Shown here: piece by piece, positions 1 to 7,834 of the stretch | Numbering within the stretch: the stretch's first letter is position 1 | Layout: every line of letters begins with the position of its first letter | From: Ensifer sp. MPMI2T | GTDB taxonomy: Bacteria; Pseudomonadota; Alphaproteobacteria; Rhizobiales; Rhizobiaceae | Assembly: GCF_004827385.1 (NCBI RefSeq) | Contig: NZ_SRXN01000004.1 | Span: 186,001-250,000, forward strand | DNA length: 64,000 nucleotides | Reading direction: 5' to 3' | Notes under the pieces: generated by a model | Told to the model about the DNA's origin: nothing | What the model saw: only the letters and a program-made list of their open reading frames with translations | Databases searched by the model: none | Made by a program: the position numbers and the translations under genes

Positions 1-162
1 CGCAATGATCAGGACCGCGGTGACCGCAGCACCAAGCGGAAACGATCCGTCGACCGTCAGGTCAGGAAAGTCGAGCACGCGGAAGGCAAGGAAGACGCCG
101 ACGGCAACAAAGGCATAGACGAGCCCCAGTTCCACGGCTCCCCAAAAAGCGATTTGACTCAA
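1..162 (-). CDS. ABC transporter permease, N-terminal fragment (partial)
   Basis: The first 54 codons of an inner-membrane permease cut by the left window edge. I read the start as TTG at 162, preceded at a suitable distance by AAGGACT. The fragment begins SQIAFWGAVELGL, has a first hydrophobic helix (about residues 8-27) and then FRVLDFPDLTVDGSFPLGAA, a block typical of the permeases that pair with TrpX/DUF534-type binding proteins. It lies 188 bp downstream of such a binding-protein gene on the same strand, so the two probably form one importer. An ATPase gene would be expected further left, outside the window. A GTG inside the first helix is an alternative start. The substrate cannot be told from the sequence. 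Confidence 0.82.
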   Translation of the reverse strand, partial: MSQIAFWGAVELGLVYAFVAVGVFLAFRVLDFPDLTVDGSFPLGAAVTAVLIIA

Positions 163-350
163 CGTCGCTAGTCCTTTTCTTAGATGTTCCGCGGGCTCAC
201 CGCAATGCGCGCGAAAACTGCTGTTCCAATTTCAGGGCGATGGACGGAACGCCGCGCGGGCTTTCTCATCCTGCTCTATAAGCGAACCGCCCCCGTATGG
301 AACGAGGGCGGCAAAAAGGCAACAATTCCGGTCCGGACGTATCGGGATTG

Positions 351-1304
351 TTACTCGATCGTGCGGGTTGCGCGGCTGACGACGCTTTCCGGCAGCGTGA
401 CGCCCATCCTGGTTGCGGCACCCTTGTTGATGACGAGGTCCGTGCCGGCGGCAACCTTGACGGCGATGTCGCCGGGGTTTTCGCCCTTGAGAACACGAAC
501 GACCACTTCGCCCGTCTGCTTGCCGACATCGTAGTAGTTGAAGCCGAGTGCCGCGATCGCGCCGCGCGAAACGGAGTCCGTATCGGCGGTGAAGAGCGGC
601 AGCTTGCTTTCCTCGGCGACGGCAACGGCACCTTCGAGCGCCGAGATGATCGTGTTGTCGGTCGGGATGTAGATTGCGTCGGCACGGCCGACGAGCGCGC
701 GGGCGGCACCTTGGACTTCGGCCGATTTCGTTGCGGCGGACTCGACCACGATCAGGCCGGCCTTTTCGGCCTCTTCCTTGAGAACGGCCAGCAGCGAGAC
801 GGAATTCGCTTCACCGGAATTGTAGAGGTAGCCAATCGACTTGACGTTCGGCAGGATCTCCTTGATCAGCTTCACATGCTCGGCAACCGGCGACATGTCG
901 GAAAGGCCGGTCACGTTGCCGCCGGGCTTTTCCATGTCCCTGACGAGCTGGGCGCCGAGCGGATCGGAGACCGCGGTGAAGACCACCGGGATGTCGCGCG
1001 TCGAGGAAACCACCGCCTGCGCCGAGGGCGTGGAGATCGGCACGATGACGCTCGGCGCTTCGCCGGCGAACTGGCGGGCGATCTGTGCCGCAGTCGCCGG
1101 ATTGCCCTGGGCCGACTCGTAGATAAACTTGAGGTTCTCACCTTCCTTGTAGCCGGCAGTAGCGAGCGCGTCCTTGACGCCGTCGCGGGCGGCATCGAGC
1201 GCCGGATGTTCCACGATTGCGGTCACGGCGACCGTAACCTCGTCGGCGCGCGCCGGCAGGGAGAGTGCCACGGTGGCGGCAACAGCTATGAGAAGTGAGC
1301 GCAT
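351..1304 (-). CDS. ABC transporter substrate-binding protein (TrpX/DUF534 type)
   Basis: A 317-residue periplasmic binding protein. The ATG at 1304 is preceded by GAGGAC; a longer in-frame extension lacks a ribosome site and would bury the signal peptide. Residues 1-20 form a clean Sec signal (basic MR, hydrophobic core, ARA cleavage motif). The mature part shows the family's repeated blocks: VTAIVEHPALDAARDG near the start, IPVVFTAVSDPLGAQLV, a GNVTGLSD block, and near the end LGFNYYDVGKQTG. This family often binds aromatic amino acids or related compounds, but the ligand here is not evident. The permease follows on the same strand. The gap between them holds an inverted repeat at 287-311 without a T-run, which could help set unequal expression of binding protein and permease (inference). 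Confidence 0.9.
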   Translation of the reverse strand: MRSLLIAVAATVALSLPARADEVTVAVTAIVEHPALDAARDGVKDALATAGYKEGENLKFIYESAQGNPATAAQIARQFAGEAPSVIVPISTPSAQAVVSSTRDIPVVFTAVSDPLGAQLVRDMEKPGGNVTGLSDMSPVAEHVKLIKEILPNVKSIGYLYNSGEANSVSLLAVLKEEAEKAGLIVVESAATKSAEVQGAARALVGRADAIYIPTDNTIISALEGAVAVAEESKLPLFTADTDSVSRGAIAALGFNYYDVGKQTGEVVVRVLKGENPGDIAVKVAAGTDLVINKGAATRMGVTLPESVVSRATRTIE

Positions 1305-1474
1305 GGATGTCCTCCGTTTGGCGAACGGGATGCCGGCGGCTGAACCGCTTCGCATGTTTCTCATCCCGCTCCAGATGAATTCGCCGCCTTCTTAGGAAAG
1401 CGAAGCAATGAAATCAATCGATGGAAACAGCTTCATCCATCAAACTTCTTGATCCTGCACCCGTTCATCCACCC

Positions 1475-1647
1475 TATACCCCCTCTGGCCTGCCGGCCAT
1501 CTCCCCACAAGGGGGAGAATCAATGTGGTACCATCTGCGCCTCGATTGAAGCGTTCCGCCTACAGAAGCGTTTGGGTCATAGCGAGCGGCCAACCGCGCA
1601 TATTCTCCCCCTTGTGGGGGGAGATGGCGGGCAAGCCAGAGGGGGTA
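1475..1647. repeat. Inverted pair of intergenic palindromic repeats (CTCCCCCACAAGGGGGAG type)
   Basis: Two copies of one roughly 45-bp unit lie in opposite orientation at 1475-1520 and 1601-1647. Each has a CCCCCTCTG edge, a TGCCGGCCAT-type block and a CTCCCCACAAGGGGGAG palindrome. The 80 bp between them look unrelated. The arrangement resembles a short mosaic element or MITE with terminal inverted repeats, downstream of rlmN. The same unit recurs inside the ftsY coding region. No gene is visible between 1305 and 1707 apart from this repeat. Confidence 0.8.
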
Positions 1648-1707
1648 CAGCCACCGTCCACTGTGGCGAGCCGACGGCAATTGCCGGTTTGTAATTACCG
1701 TACCCTG

Positions 1708-2943
1708 TCAATCCTCGCCGTGGTTGGCGATCATCATCGCCTCGAAGGCGAGGCGGTCGACCTTGCGCATGCGTTCGGATTCCGACTTGAGCTGGCCACA
1801 GGCGGCGAGAATGTCGCGGCCGCGCGGAGTGCGGATCGGCGAGGCGTAGCCGGCCTGGTTGATGAAATCGGCGAAGGCCTCGATCTGCTCCCAGTCCGAG
1901 CACTGGTAGTTGGTGCCCGGCCAGGGATTGAAGGGGATGAGGTTGATCTTTGCCGGAATACCCTTCAACAGCTTAACCAGTTCCTTGGCGTCCTCGAGGC
2001 TGTCGTTGACATCCTTCAGCATCACGTATTCGAAGGTGATGCGGCGCGCGTTCGACAGGCCCGGATAGGCCCGGCAGGCCTCCATCAACTCCTTTAGCGG
2101 ATACTTCTTGTTGATCGGCACCAGCATGTCACGCAGGTCGTCGCGCACGGCATGCAGCGAGATTGCCAGCATGACGCCGATCTCCTCGCCGGTGCGGTAG
2201 ATCTCGGGCACGATGCCGGAGGTTGAGAGCGTGATGCGGCGCTTCGAGAGCGAAAGACCGTCGCCGTCGGACGCAATCAGGAGTGCGGTCTTGACGTTCT
2301 CGAAATTGTAGAGCGGCTCGCCCATGCCCATCATCACGATATTGGTGATCTTGCGGCCTTCCGCAGGCACGATGGCGCCTTGCGGCGTATCGCGTTCGGG
2401 GAAGTCGCCGAGCCGGTCGCGGGCGAGCAGCAACTGGGCGAGAATTTCCTCCGCCGTCAGGTTGCGCACCAGCTTTTGGGTGCCGGTGTGACAGAAGGAA
2501 CAGGTGAGCGTGCAGCCGACCTGGCTCGAAATGCAGAGCGTGCCGCGGCCTTCCTCCGGAATGTAGACGGTCTCGATCTCGACCGGTCGGCCGGCGCCGC
2601 GCGGCGGGAAGCGCAAGAGCCACTTGCGCGTGCCGTCGTTGGAAATCTGCTCTTCGACGATCTCCGGCCGCGCGATGGTGAAATGCTCCTTGAGCATCTC
2701 CCGCATGTCCTTGGAGACATTCGACATCTGATCGAAATCGGAAACGCCGCGGACATAAAGCCAGTGCCAGAGCTGGCTCACGCGCATCTTGACCTGGCGC
2801 TCGGGCACGCCTCGATCGACGAGCAGCTTGGCCATGTCTTCGCGCACGAGGCCGATCAGCGATGGCTTCTCGGCCTGGGGCGTCAGACGCACCTGTGGCG
2901 CCTTGACGATGTCCGCCCTGTTCAAGATCTCAGTGGCTGCCAT
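1708..2943 (-). CDS. rlmN: Dual-specificity 23S rRNA A2503 / tRNA A37 C2-methyltransferase RlmN
   Basis: A 411-residue cytoplasmic radical-SAM enzyme that adds a methyl group to C2 of A2503 in 23S rRNA and of A37 in some tRNAs. The N-terminal RlmN accessory domain includes [19 protein letters not shown]. The 4Fe-4S binding CxxxCxxC is seen in [15 protein letters not shown]-binding and substrate blocks follow ([31 protein letters not shown]), and the C-terminal catalytic cysteine lies in DILAACGQL. The length is normal for Rhizobiales. The ATG at 2943 is close upstream of the conserved N-terminal region; I see no strong ribosome site. It stands alone: the upstream IalB-like gene on the same strand has its own terminator. 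Confidence 0.97.
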   Translation of the reverse strand: MAATEILNRADIVKAPQVRLTPQAEKPSLIGLVREDMAKLLVDRGVPERQVKMRVSQLWHWLYVRGVSDFDQMSNVSKDMREMLKEHFTIARPEIVEEQISNDGTRKWLLRFPPRGAGRPVEIETVYIPEEGRGTLCISSQVGCTLTCSFCHTGTQKLVRNLTAEEILAQLLLARDRLGDFPERDTPQGAIVPAEGRKITNIVMMGMGEPLYNFENVKTALLIASDGDGLSLSKRRITLSTSGIVPEIYRTGEEIGVMLAISLHAVRDDLRDMLVPINKKYPLKELMEACRAYPGLSNARRITFEYVMLKDVNDSLEDAKELVKLLKGIPAKINLIPFNPWPGTNYQCSDWEQIEAFADFINQAGYASPIRTPRGRDILAACGQLKSESERMRKVDRLAFEAMMIANHGED

Positions 2944-3163
2944 GCTTGCGATGTCCTGTCATACAGCGAAGGCCCGTCCGGAGAAGGTTCCGGATCATGT
3001 TCCGATGCTCGAATTGAAAACTGGCGAGCCTTCGAGCGCGGTAATGGGGCGCGGGGCTCTGAATGCGGGGCCCTTTAGCATTCTTTTCGCCGCGAGTCGA
3101 CATGAGCTTTTTTCTGCCCCTCGTCCCGCTACCGCGACCTTCTCCCGCAAGCCGCGCCGCCTT

Positions 3164-3204
3164 TAGTCCCTCTCCCCGCGGGGAGAGGGCTGGGGTGAGG
3201 GGCA
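3164..3204. repeat. Intergenic palindromic repeat (CTCTCCCCGCGGGGAGAG)
   Basis: One copy of the GGGGAGA-type palindrome with its conserved flank ending GGGGTGAGGGGC, between rlmN and the IalB-like gene. The rest of 2944-3239 holds nothing I can identify beyond the presumed rlmN promoter. Confidence 0.7.
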
Positions 3205-3239
3205 TCGCCGTGATGCGGGGGGCAGCGCCAGACCAACGC

Positions 3240-3266
3240 AAAAAGGCCAGCCCTGCGGCCGGCCCT
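3240..3266 (-). terminator. Rho-independent terminator of the IalB-like gene
   Basis: On the minus strand a GC-rich hairpin (GGCCGGCCGC-AGG-GCTGGCC) is followed by TTTTTG, 25 bp past the stop codon of the gene ending at 3292. Confidence 0.75.
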
Positions 3267-3291
3267 TGCAATCGACGAAGCCCTCTTCCGC

Positions 3292-3795
3292 TTACTGGCA
3301 GGCTTCGATCTGCTTCAGCGCCGCGGAAATGCCGGAAAGAGAATAGGAGTAGGAGGTCGCGGTTCCCTTGCGGGACTTCGCGTTGACCGACATGTCCTTG
3401 CCCGACTTCATCGCCGCCACCAGCGCCGGTTCTTCCGCAGCGTTTTCGACCCAGGCGGAATTGCCCTTCGTGAACATCACGAAAGTCTTGCCGTCGATGA
3501 CGACATTGACCTTGGAATTGTCCTGCAGCGGATAGCCCATCATTGCCTGAGGCTCGTAGCTGATGTTCTGCCCCGGGCGTTGCGAGACGAGGAAGAAGAT
3601 ATCGCCATGGTCGACACCGGCAGGGCTCTTCTCCTTCGGAACGGATAGGACGTAGCAGACCTTGCCCGCGCCGGCCTGATAGGAATAGGCGCCCCAGGCA
3701 TTGAACTGCTGGATCCGAGTCGGAGATTGAGCGGAAGCAACGCCGGCCGCTGCCAGTACGAGTGCGATTGCAGTTGCGATCTTTCTTACAAACAT
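3292..3795 (-). CDS. Invasion-associated locus B (IalB) family exported protein
   Basis: A 167-residue exported protein. I chose the ATG at 3795 because AGGACC precedes it and residues 1-22 then form a signal peptide ending AGVASA. The mature domain carries IalB-family features: an early aromatic FNAWGAYSYQ stretch, KVCYVLSVPKE, a central lysine- and valine-rich block (DNSKVNVVIDGKTFVMF) and a C-terminal segment with a second cysteine (KQIEACQ), so one disulfide between the two cysteines is likely. IalB was named in Bartonella for a role in erythrocyte invasion, but the family is general in Rhizobiales and its biochemical job is unknown. A terminator follows; the gene looks monocistronic. Confidence 0.88.
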   Translation of the reverse strand: MFVRKIATAIALVLAAAGVASAQSPTRIQQFNAWGAYSYQAGAGKVCYVLSVPKEKSPAGVDHGDIFFLVSQRPGQNISYEPQAMMGYPLQDNSKVNVVIDGKTFVMFTKGNSAWVENAAEEPALVAAMKSGKDMSVNAKSRKGTATSYSYSLSGISAALKQIEACQ

Positions 3796-4220
3796 GAGGT
3801 CCTGCCGCTTGTCTTGCTTGCGATCGCCCGAAACAGGTGGGACGGGCAACGCATAGTCACGATTTGATTTATTTTGACTTAATTCAGGTTACTAAACCGT
3901 CAACGATCACTGCAATTCACTCGTTTCCGCCCCGAAGCAGGCCGGCGACACACCCGGCAGCCCAAGCCGGCGCGCGTCTCCGGCGTGCCGTTTCTTCGTG
4001 TCTGCGGATTTGCCGGTTCATTCGATCGTCAATTCTGGAGGGCCGTGGCCGGTGGGAGTCCCCTGTCTCAAATCTCGCGCAACGCACTGTCCTCAAGCCT
4101 TTTCGCCCACAGCCGCCACGTTTGCGGAATCTATGTCACAAAGAATCAGGCAAGAGTTTGTCTTTCCGGCAGAAATGCGGCGGTCCCGTATTGATGCAGA
4201 AACTCAAAGCTCTACAGCGA
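3796..4220. other. Gap without recognisable gene
   Basis: About 425 bp between two minus-strand genes. I find no ORF with coding character, no RNA gene and only weak traces of repeat sequence. It must contain the promoter of the IalB-like gene and the 3' end of the DUF1232 transcript. Confidence 0.5.
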
Positions 4221-4601
4221 TCATTCCTCATTAGGCCGGTCGCGCAGGGCTTCGTCGGCCTTGTCATAATGCGCTTCCTTGATCTGGCCGCTGATCGCAG
4301 CGATGGCAGCCGTCAATACGGCGATGTCATCGGAAAAGCCGACGACGGCCAGCATGTCCGGCACGAAATCGAGTGGCAGGACGAAGTAGGCAAGGGCTGC
4401 GAGCAGAATGCCGCGTGTACGCGTTGGCGTCTTCGGATCCACCGCGCAATAATAGGCGGCGACGAGATCGCGACTGAAGGGGATCTGGCGGGCGGCGCGG
4501 CGAAAAGTCGGCCAGAACCGGCGGCGGACCTTGCGCTCCCGGCGTTCCTGTTCGGATTCCTCGCCGGGAAGAAGAATTTCACCGATCTTGATATCGTCCA
4601 T
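4221..4601 (-). CDS. YkvA-family DUF1232 membrane protein
   Basis: A 126-residue protein with a charged N-terminus (EESEQERRERKVRRRF) followed by the DUF1232 core: PFSRDLVAAYYCAVDPKTP, a hydrophobic helix containing ILLAALAYFVLPLDFVPD, and SDDIAVLTAAIAAI. The YF(V/L)xPxDxxPD motif is the family signature. Function is unknown; one membrane-embedded hairpin is likely. The gene is flanked upstream by a RIME-like repeat and then phhB on the same strand, with a 152-bp gap, so co-transcription is possible but not shown. Confidence 0.88.
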   Translation of the reverse strand: MDDIKIGEILLPGEESEQERRERKVRRRFWPTFRRAARQIPFSRDLVAAYYCAVDPKTPTRTRGILLAALAYFVLPLDFVPDMLAVVGFSDDIAVLTAAIAAISGQIKEAHYDKADEALRDRPNEE

Positions 4602-4624
4602 CGCGTCCGTTTCCGATTTGGGGC

Positions 4625-4728
4625 CTACAGCGCCGCGCGTCTTTTCAGACGCGCAAAGGTCGCTGTAGCACTTTGTATTGCTGCATATTTTTATCCCTAA
4701 ATCGGATCCGATTTAAGGAAACATGCAG
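4625..4728. repeat. RIME-like two-palindrome element, reverse orientation
   Basis: A full copy of about 104 bp: CTACAGCGCCGCGCGTC...GACGCGCAAAGGTCGCTGTAG, a short linker, then the second palindrome with AAATCGGATCCGATTT closing in ACATGCAG. It lies between the DUF1232 gene and phhB. Confidence 0.88.
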
Positions 4729-4753
4729 TAGCCTGATATGGGAAGCATGTCCG

Positions 4754-5071
4754 CTATTTTAAATGGTCGGGCATTCGGCCGGCCGCCGCGCGATCCATTT
4801 TCGCCGCCAGCTTGAAGTCGAGCTCCGTCAGCCCGTTCGCATCATGCGTCGAAAGCGTGACGTCGACCCTGTTGTACACATTGAACCATTCCGGGTGGTG
4901 GTCGAGCTTTTCTGCGGCAAGCGCGCATTGCGTCATGAAGCTGAACGCCTCCGCAAAATTCTTGAAACGAAACGCTTTCCAGATCGATGCGCCATCCTCG
5001 GCAAGAACCCAGCCTTCCATCTTGTGCAAATGCTCGGCCACAGCCTCGGCGTCCAGTTTTTCCGGCCTCAT
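4754..5071 (-). CDS. phhB: 4a-hydroxytetrahydrobiopterin (pterin-4-alpha-carbinolamine) dehydratase
   Basis: A 105-residue enzyme of the PCD/DCoH family. It dehydrates 4a-hydroxytetrahydropterin, recycling the cofactor of aromatic amino acid hydroxylases. The active-site signature is intact: [32 protein letters not shown] contains the HHPxW histidines, the VxxxLxTH block and GLTxxD. The length matches the family. No phenylalanine hydroxylase gene lies nearby, so its partner in this organism is unknown; in bacteria without that enzyme the protein may serve other pterin chemistry. The gene is flanked by RIME-like repeats on both sides. Confidence 0.93.
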   Translation of the reverse strand: MRPEKLDAEAVAEHLHKMEGWVLAEDGASIWKAFRFKNFAEAFSFMTQCALAAEKLDHHPEWFNVYNRVDVTLSTHDANGLTELDFKLAAKMDRAAAGRMPDHLK

Positions 5072-5117
5072 GCTGTTTCTCCCTGTGATCTTTCGTGCTT
5101 AAGAACGGACTAGAACA

Positions 5118-5220
5118 AGTTTTTATCCCTAAATCGGTTCCCACTTAAGGATAAAACATGCTGCAATTCGAAGTGCTACAACAGTCCTTGGCCGCCTGAA
5201 AGGACGCACGGCGCTGTCGC
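5118..5220. repeat. RIME-like element, degenerate, forward orientation
   Basis: Recognisable but decayed copy: TTTTTATCCCTAAATCGG...CTTAAGGATAAAACATGCTG, then AATTCGAAGTGCTACA and a weakened second palindrome ending GGACGCACGGCGCTGT. It occupies most of the divergent promoter interval between phhB and the phosphatase gene. Confidence 0.7.
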
Positions 5221-5275
5221 TGCGGATAAACTCCGCCCATGCCATTCCACACAAGCTCGATGCCAACGGGATCAC

Positions 5276-5752
5276 ATGAAACCGGTCAGAATTCTCTTCG
5301 TTTGTCTTGGCAATATTTGCCGTTCGCCGCTCGCCGAGGGCGTCATGCGGGATCTCGCGCACAAGGCCGGCTACGGGCACGCGGTGTTGGTCGATTCCGC
5401 GGGCATCGGCGCATGGCATGTCGGCGCTCCGCCGGATCAGCGGTCGATTTCGGTGGCGAAGGCGCACGGCATCGACATCGCGGCCCTGCGCGGGCGCCAG
5501 ATCAGCGCGGCGGATTTTGCGGCCTTCGACCTGGTCCTCGGCATGGACATGAGCAACGTTCGCGACTTAAGCGCGCTTGCGCCGCCCGCAATGGCGGGCA
5601 AGGTGCATCTTTTCATGCGTTATGCCACAGGTCAGGCGGCAGACGTTCCCGATCCCTATTACGAATCGGCGGAGGTCTTCGAAGCGCTCTACCAGATGCT
5701 GGAAGCAGGATGCTTGTCACTGCTCGCAAGGCTCGAGGAACGGGCCTCGTGA
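5276..5752 (+). CDS. Low-molecular-weight protein tyrosine phosphatase
   Basis: A 158-residue cytoplasmic phosphatase of the LMW-PTP/arsenate reductase-like fold. The P-loop CLGNICRSP (catalytic Cys10, Arg16) sits at the N-terminus, and the general-acid aspartate lies in DVPDPYYES near residue 125, with the two aromatic residues typical of true tyrosine phosphatases rather than ArsC. Substrates are unknown; relatives often act on exopolysaccharide tyrosine kinases, but no such kinase is nearby. The 3' end overlaps the convergent thpR gene by 64 bp. Confidence 0.93.
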   Translation: MKPVRILFVCLGNICRSPLAEGVMRDLAHKAGYGHAVLVDSAGIGAWHVGAPPDQRSISVAKAHGIDIAALRGRQISAADFAAFDLVLGMDMSNVRDLSALAPPAMAGKVHLFMRYATGQAADVPDPYYESAEVFEALYQMLEAGCLSLLARLEERAS

Positions 5753-6279
5753 AGCGGAAAAACCTCTTCGGTCAGGTATGGACCGCCACCGACGGAATCG
5801 CGCGACGACAGGAGAACGAAACGGGAGACCGTAAAGGGAGAGGTGAGGAAATTGCCGCGCCCGGAGAGATAATTCACCACATCCTCGACGCGCGAGGAGC
5901 GCAGTCTCGCGAGCGTCACGTGAGGCGTGAACTTACGCGGATCCGGCGGCAGGCCGAGGCGCTGGCATATGCGTTCGATTTCCGCCTGGAGCGCGAACAT
6001 TTCCGGCTCGTTGCTGACGCCGGCCCAGACTGAGTGCGGTTTTTTCGAGCCGAAAGCGCCGGTGCCCGTCAATTGCAGCTGGAATTCGGGGCGTTCGATC
6101 CGATCGAGCCTTTCGACGATCTCGTCGGCAGTACGTCCGTCGACATCGCCGATAAAACGCAGAGTGATGTGATAGTTCTCCACATCAATCCATCGAGCTC
6201 CGGGAAGACCTCCGCGCAGCAAAGAAAGGCTCATTGCTGCATTGCGCGGAATTTCGAGGGCGGTGAATAGTCTCGGCAT
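5689..6279 (-). CDS. thpR: RNA 2',3'-cyclic phosphodiesterase (LigT/ThpR)
   Basis: A 196-residue member of the 2H phosphoesterase family, which opens 2',3'-cyclic phosphates in RNA. Both catalytic HxTx motifs are present: HITLRFIG near residue 37 and HVTLARL near residue 125. The N-terminal MPRLFTALEIP is the usual family start. The C-terminal tail (SSSLASSDKHPASSIW) lies beyond the conserved fold and is coded exactly where the gene overlaps the convergent phosphatase gene, so the tail may simply be tolerated read-through. Cellular substrate unknown. Confidence 0.92.
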   Translation of the reverse strand: MPRLFTALEIPRNAAMSLSLLRGGLPGARWIDVENYHITLRFIGDVDGRTADEIVERLDRIERPEFQLQLTGTGAFGSKKPHSVWAGVSNEPEMFALQAEIERICQRLGLPPDPRKFTPHVTLARLRSSRVEDVVNYLSGRGNFLTSPFTVSRFVLLSSRDSVGGGPYLTEEVFPLHEARSSSLASSDKHPASSIW

Positions 6280-6393
6280 GGCGAGCTCCCCGAATCTCTT
6301 GCAGATGTCTTAGCGAATCACGCATCGAGTCTGCACGCAACTGTTATTTAGCGCGACAGAGCGTTAACTTTCTCTTAACTGTGGACCGATTGA

Positions 6394-7035
6394 TCAGTCT
6401 CCTTTAGCAAGCCTGGCAATGAATCGTTCGGCGACAGGCAGGAAGCGTTCGACCATCTTGCCGACGCCCTGGCTGTTCGGATGCATTCCGTCCTCTAGCT
6501 TCAGCGCGCCGTCAATCGCCACGCCGTCGAGGAAAAACGGATAGAACTCGAGATCGTATTTCGCCGCCAGCTCCGTGTAGATCGGGTTGAAGCGGGCGGC
6601 ATAGTCGGTCCCCATGTTAGGCGGCGCCATCATCCCGGCAAGCAGCACGGCAATACCGCGTTCCTTTAGCCGGGCGATCATCGCCTCGAGATTTTTCCGC
6701 GACTCTTCCGGCGGAATACCGCGCAACGCGTCGTTCGCACCGAGCTCGAGGATCACGCCCTTCGTTCCGTCGGGCACCGACCAGTCAATGCGGGCAAGGC
6801 CGCCGGAAGTCGTGTCGCCGGAAACGCCGGCATTAGCGATCGTGACGTCGAAGCCTTTGTCTTTCAAAGCCTTTTCGAGGCGAGCAGGAAAGGCGTCTTC
6901 AGGCGGGAGCTGATAACCGGCCATCAGGCTGTCGCCGAAGCCGACGAGGCTCACACTCTCGGCGCGCACCGCTGACGATAACGCAATTGTCATTGCCAGG
7001 CTCAAGAAAAAGCGCAGAAAATCTTTTAATGCCAT
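6394..7035 (-). CDS. TesA-like GDSL arylesterase / lysophospholipase, exported
   Basis: A 213-residue SGNH hydrolase. I chose the ATG at 7035, preceded by GGAACGAG; it gives a signal peptide (basic KDF start, hydrophobic core, VRA cleavage motif near residue 22). Block I is VGFGDSLMAGYQ with the nucleophilic Ser, block III is LGANDALRG, and block V DGMHPNSQG carries the catalytic Asp and His. The family cleaves aryl esters, acyl thioesters and lysophospholipids in the periplasm. It is divergent from an ABC ATPase and FtsX-like permease gene pair; this trio matches the tesA-ybbA-ybbP arrangement of many proteobacteria, which suggests a joint role in envelope lipid handling (inference). Confidence 0.93.
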   Translation of the reverse strand: MALKDFLRFFLSLAMTIALSSAVRAESVSLVGFGDSLMAGYQLPPEDAFPARLEKALKDKGFDVTIANAGVSGDTTSGGLARIDWSVPDGTKGVILELGANDALRGIPPEESRKNLEAMIARLKERGIAVLLAGMMAPPNMGTDYAARFNPIYTELAAKYDLEFYPFFLDGVAIDGALKLEDGMHPNSQGVGKMVERFLPVAERFIARLAKGD

Positions 7036-7108
7036 AGGCTCGTTCCTAAATCCCCCGAGGGCAATCGTTTCGTCATCCGATCTCATTTTCATATAGGGCT
7101 GTTTCCGC

Positions 7109-7834
7109 GTGGCAAGAACCATCATCGAGCTGAAAAATGCCGACCTGACGCTGGGCGAGGCCGCGGCCGCAGTCCATGTGCTGAAGGCTGTGAGCCTCTC
7201 GGTCGACGCTGGCGAGTCCGTCGGGATCGTCGGCCCGTCCGGATCGGGAAAATCGACGCTGCTGATGGTGCTCGCAGGCCTTGAGCGGCTGGACAGCGGC
7301 GAGATCGTCATCGACGGCACACCTTTGCATGGCCTGAGCGAGGACAAGCTTGCGGATTTCCGCGGCCGCAACGTCGGTATCGTCTTCCAGTCCTTTCACC
7401 TCATCCCCAATATGACTGCACTTGAAAACGTCGCGGTGCCGCTTGAGCTTGCGAACGTCCGCAACGCCTTCGACGTCGCGCGCCAGGAACTCGTCGCGGT
7501 CGGTCTGGGTGACCGGCTGACGCATTATCCGGGGCAGCTTTCAGGGGGCGAGCAGCAGCGCGTTGCGATCGCCCGTGCACTGGCGCCGTCACCGAAGCTG
7601 CTGATCGCCGACGAACCGACCGGCAATCTCGACGCCGAGACGGGCCGGCAGATCGCCGATCTTCTCTTTGCGGAACAGCGCGAGCGCGGCATGACGCTGG
7701 TTCTCGTGACGCATGATGCCGCGCTTGCGGGGCGCTGCGCACGGCAGGTGCAGGTGCGCTCCGGCGAGATCGTCTCGGGCGGGCATCCCGACTCGACGGC
7801 CGTTGCCGTTCACCATGAGGCGGCGTCGGCATGA
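7109..7834 (+). CDS. ABC transporter ATP-binding protein (YbbA/LolD-like)
   Basis: A 241-residue ATPase beginning at a GTG (7109); no closer ATG precedes the conserved N-terminus. Walker A is GPSGSGKST, the Q-loop follows in VFQSFHLIPNMTA, the signature is LSGGEQQRVAIARAL, and Walker B is LLIADEPTGNLD, with an H-loop in VLVTHD. The QSFHLIP(N/T)xTALENV block is typical of the LolD/MacB/YbbA class, whose members power lipoprotein or lipid extraction with FtsX-like permeases rather than import. The stop overlaps the start of the next gene (ATGA), so the pair is translationally coupled. Confidence 0.94.
   Translation: MARTIIELKNADLTLGEAAAAVHVLKAVSLSVDAGESVGIVGPSGSGKSTLLMVLAGLERLDSGEIVIDGTPLHGLSEDKLADFRGRNVGIVFQSFHLIPNMTALENVAVPLELANVRNAFDVARQELVAVGLGDRLTHYPGQLSGGEQQRVAIARALAPSPKLLIADEPTGNLDAETGRQIADLLFAEQRERGMTLVLVTHDAALAGRCARQVQVRSGEIVSGGHPDSTAVAVHHEAASA

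Noticed and set aside
1475-1647. Inverted repeats considered as an insertion sequence
   Set aside because: Only about 80 bp between the arms, no transposase, and no clear target duplication that I can see.
3837-4700. 287-codon plus-strand frame across the gap and DUF1232 gene
   Set aside because: No family features, and it runs antisense to the supported DUF1232 gene and into a repeat.
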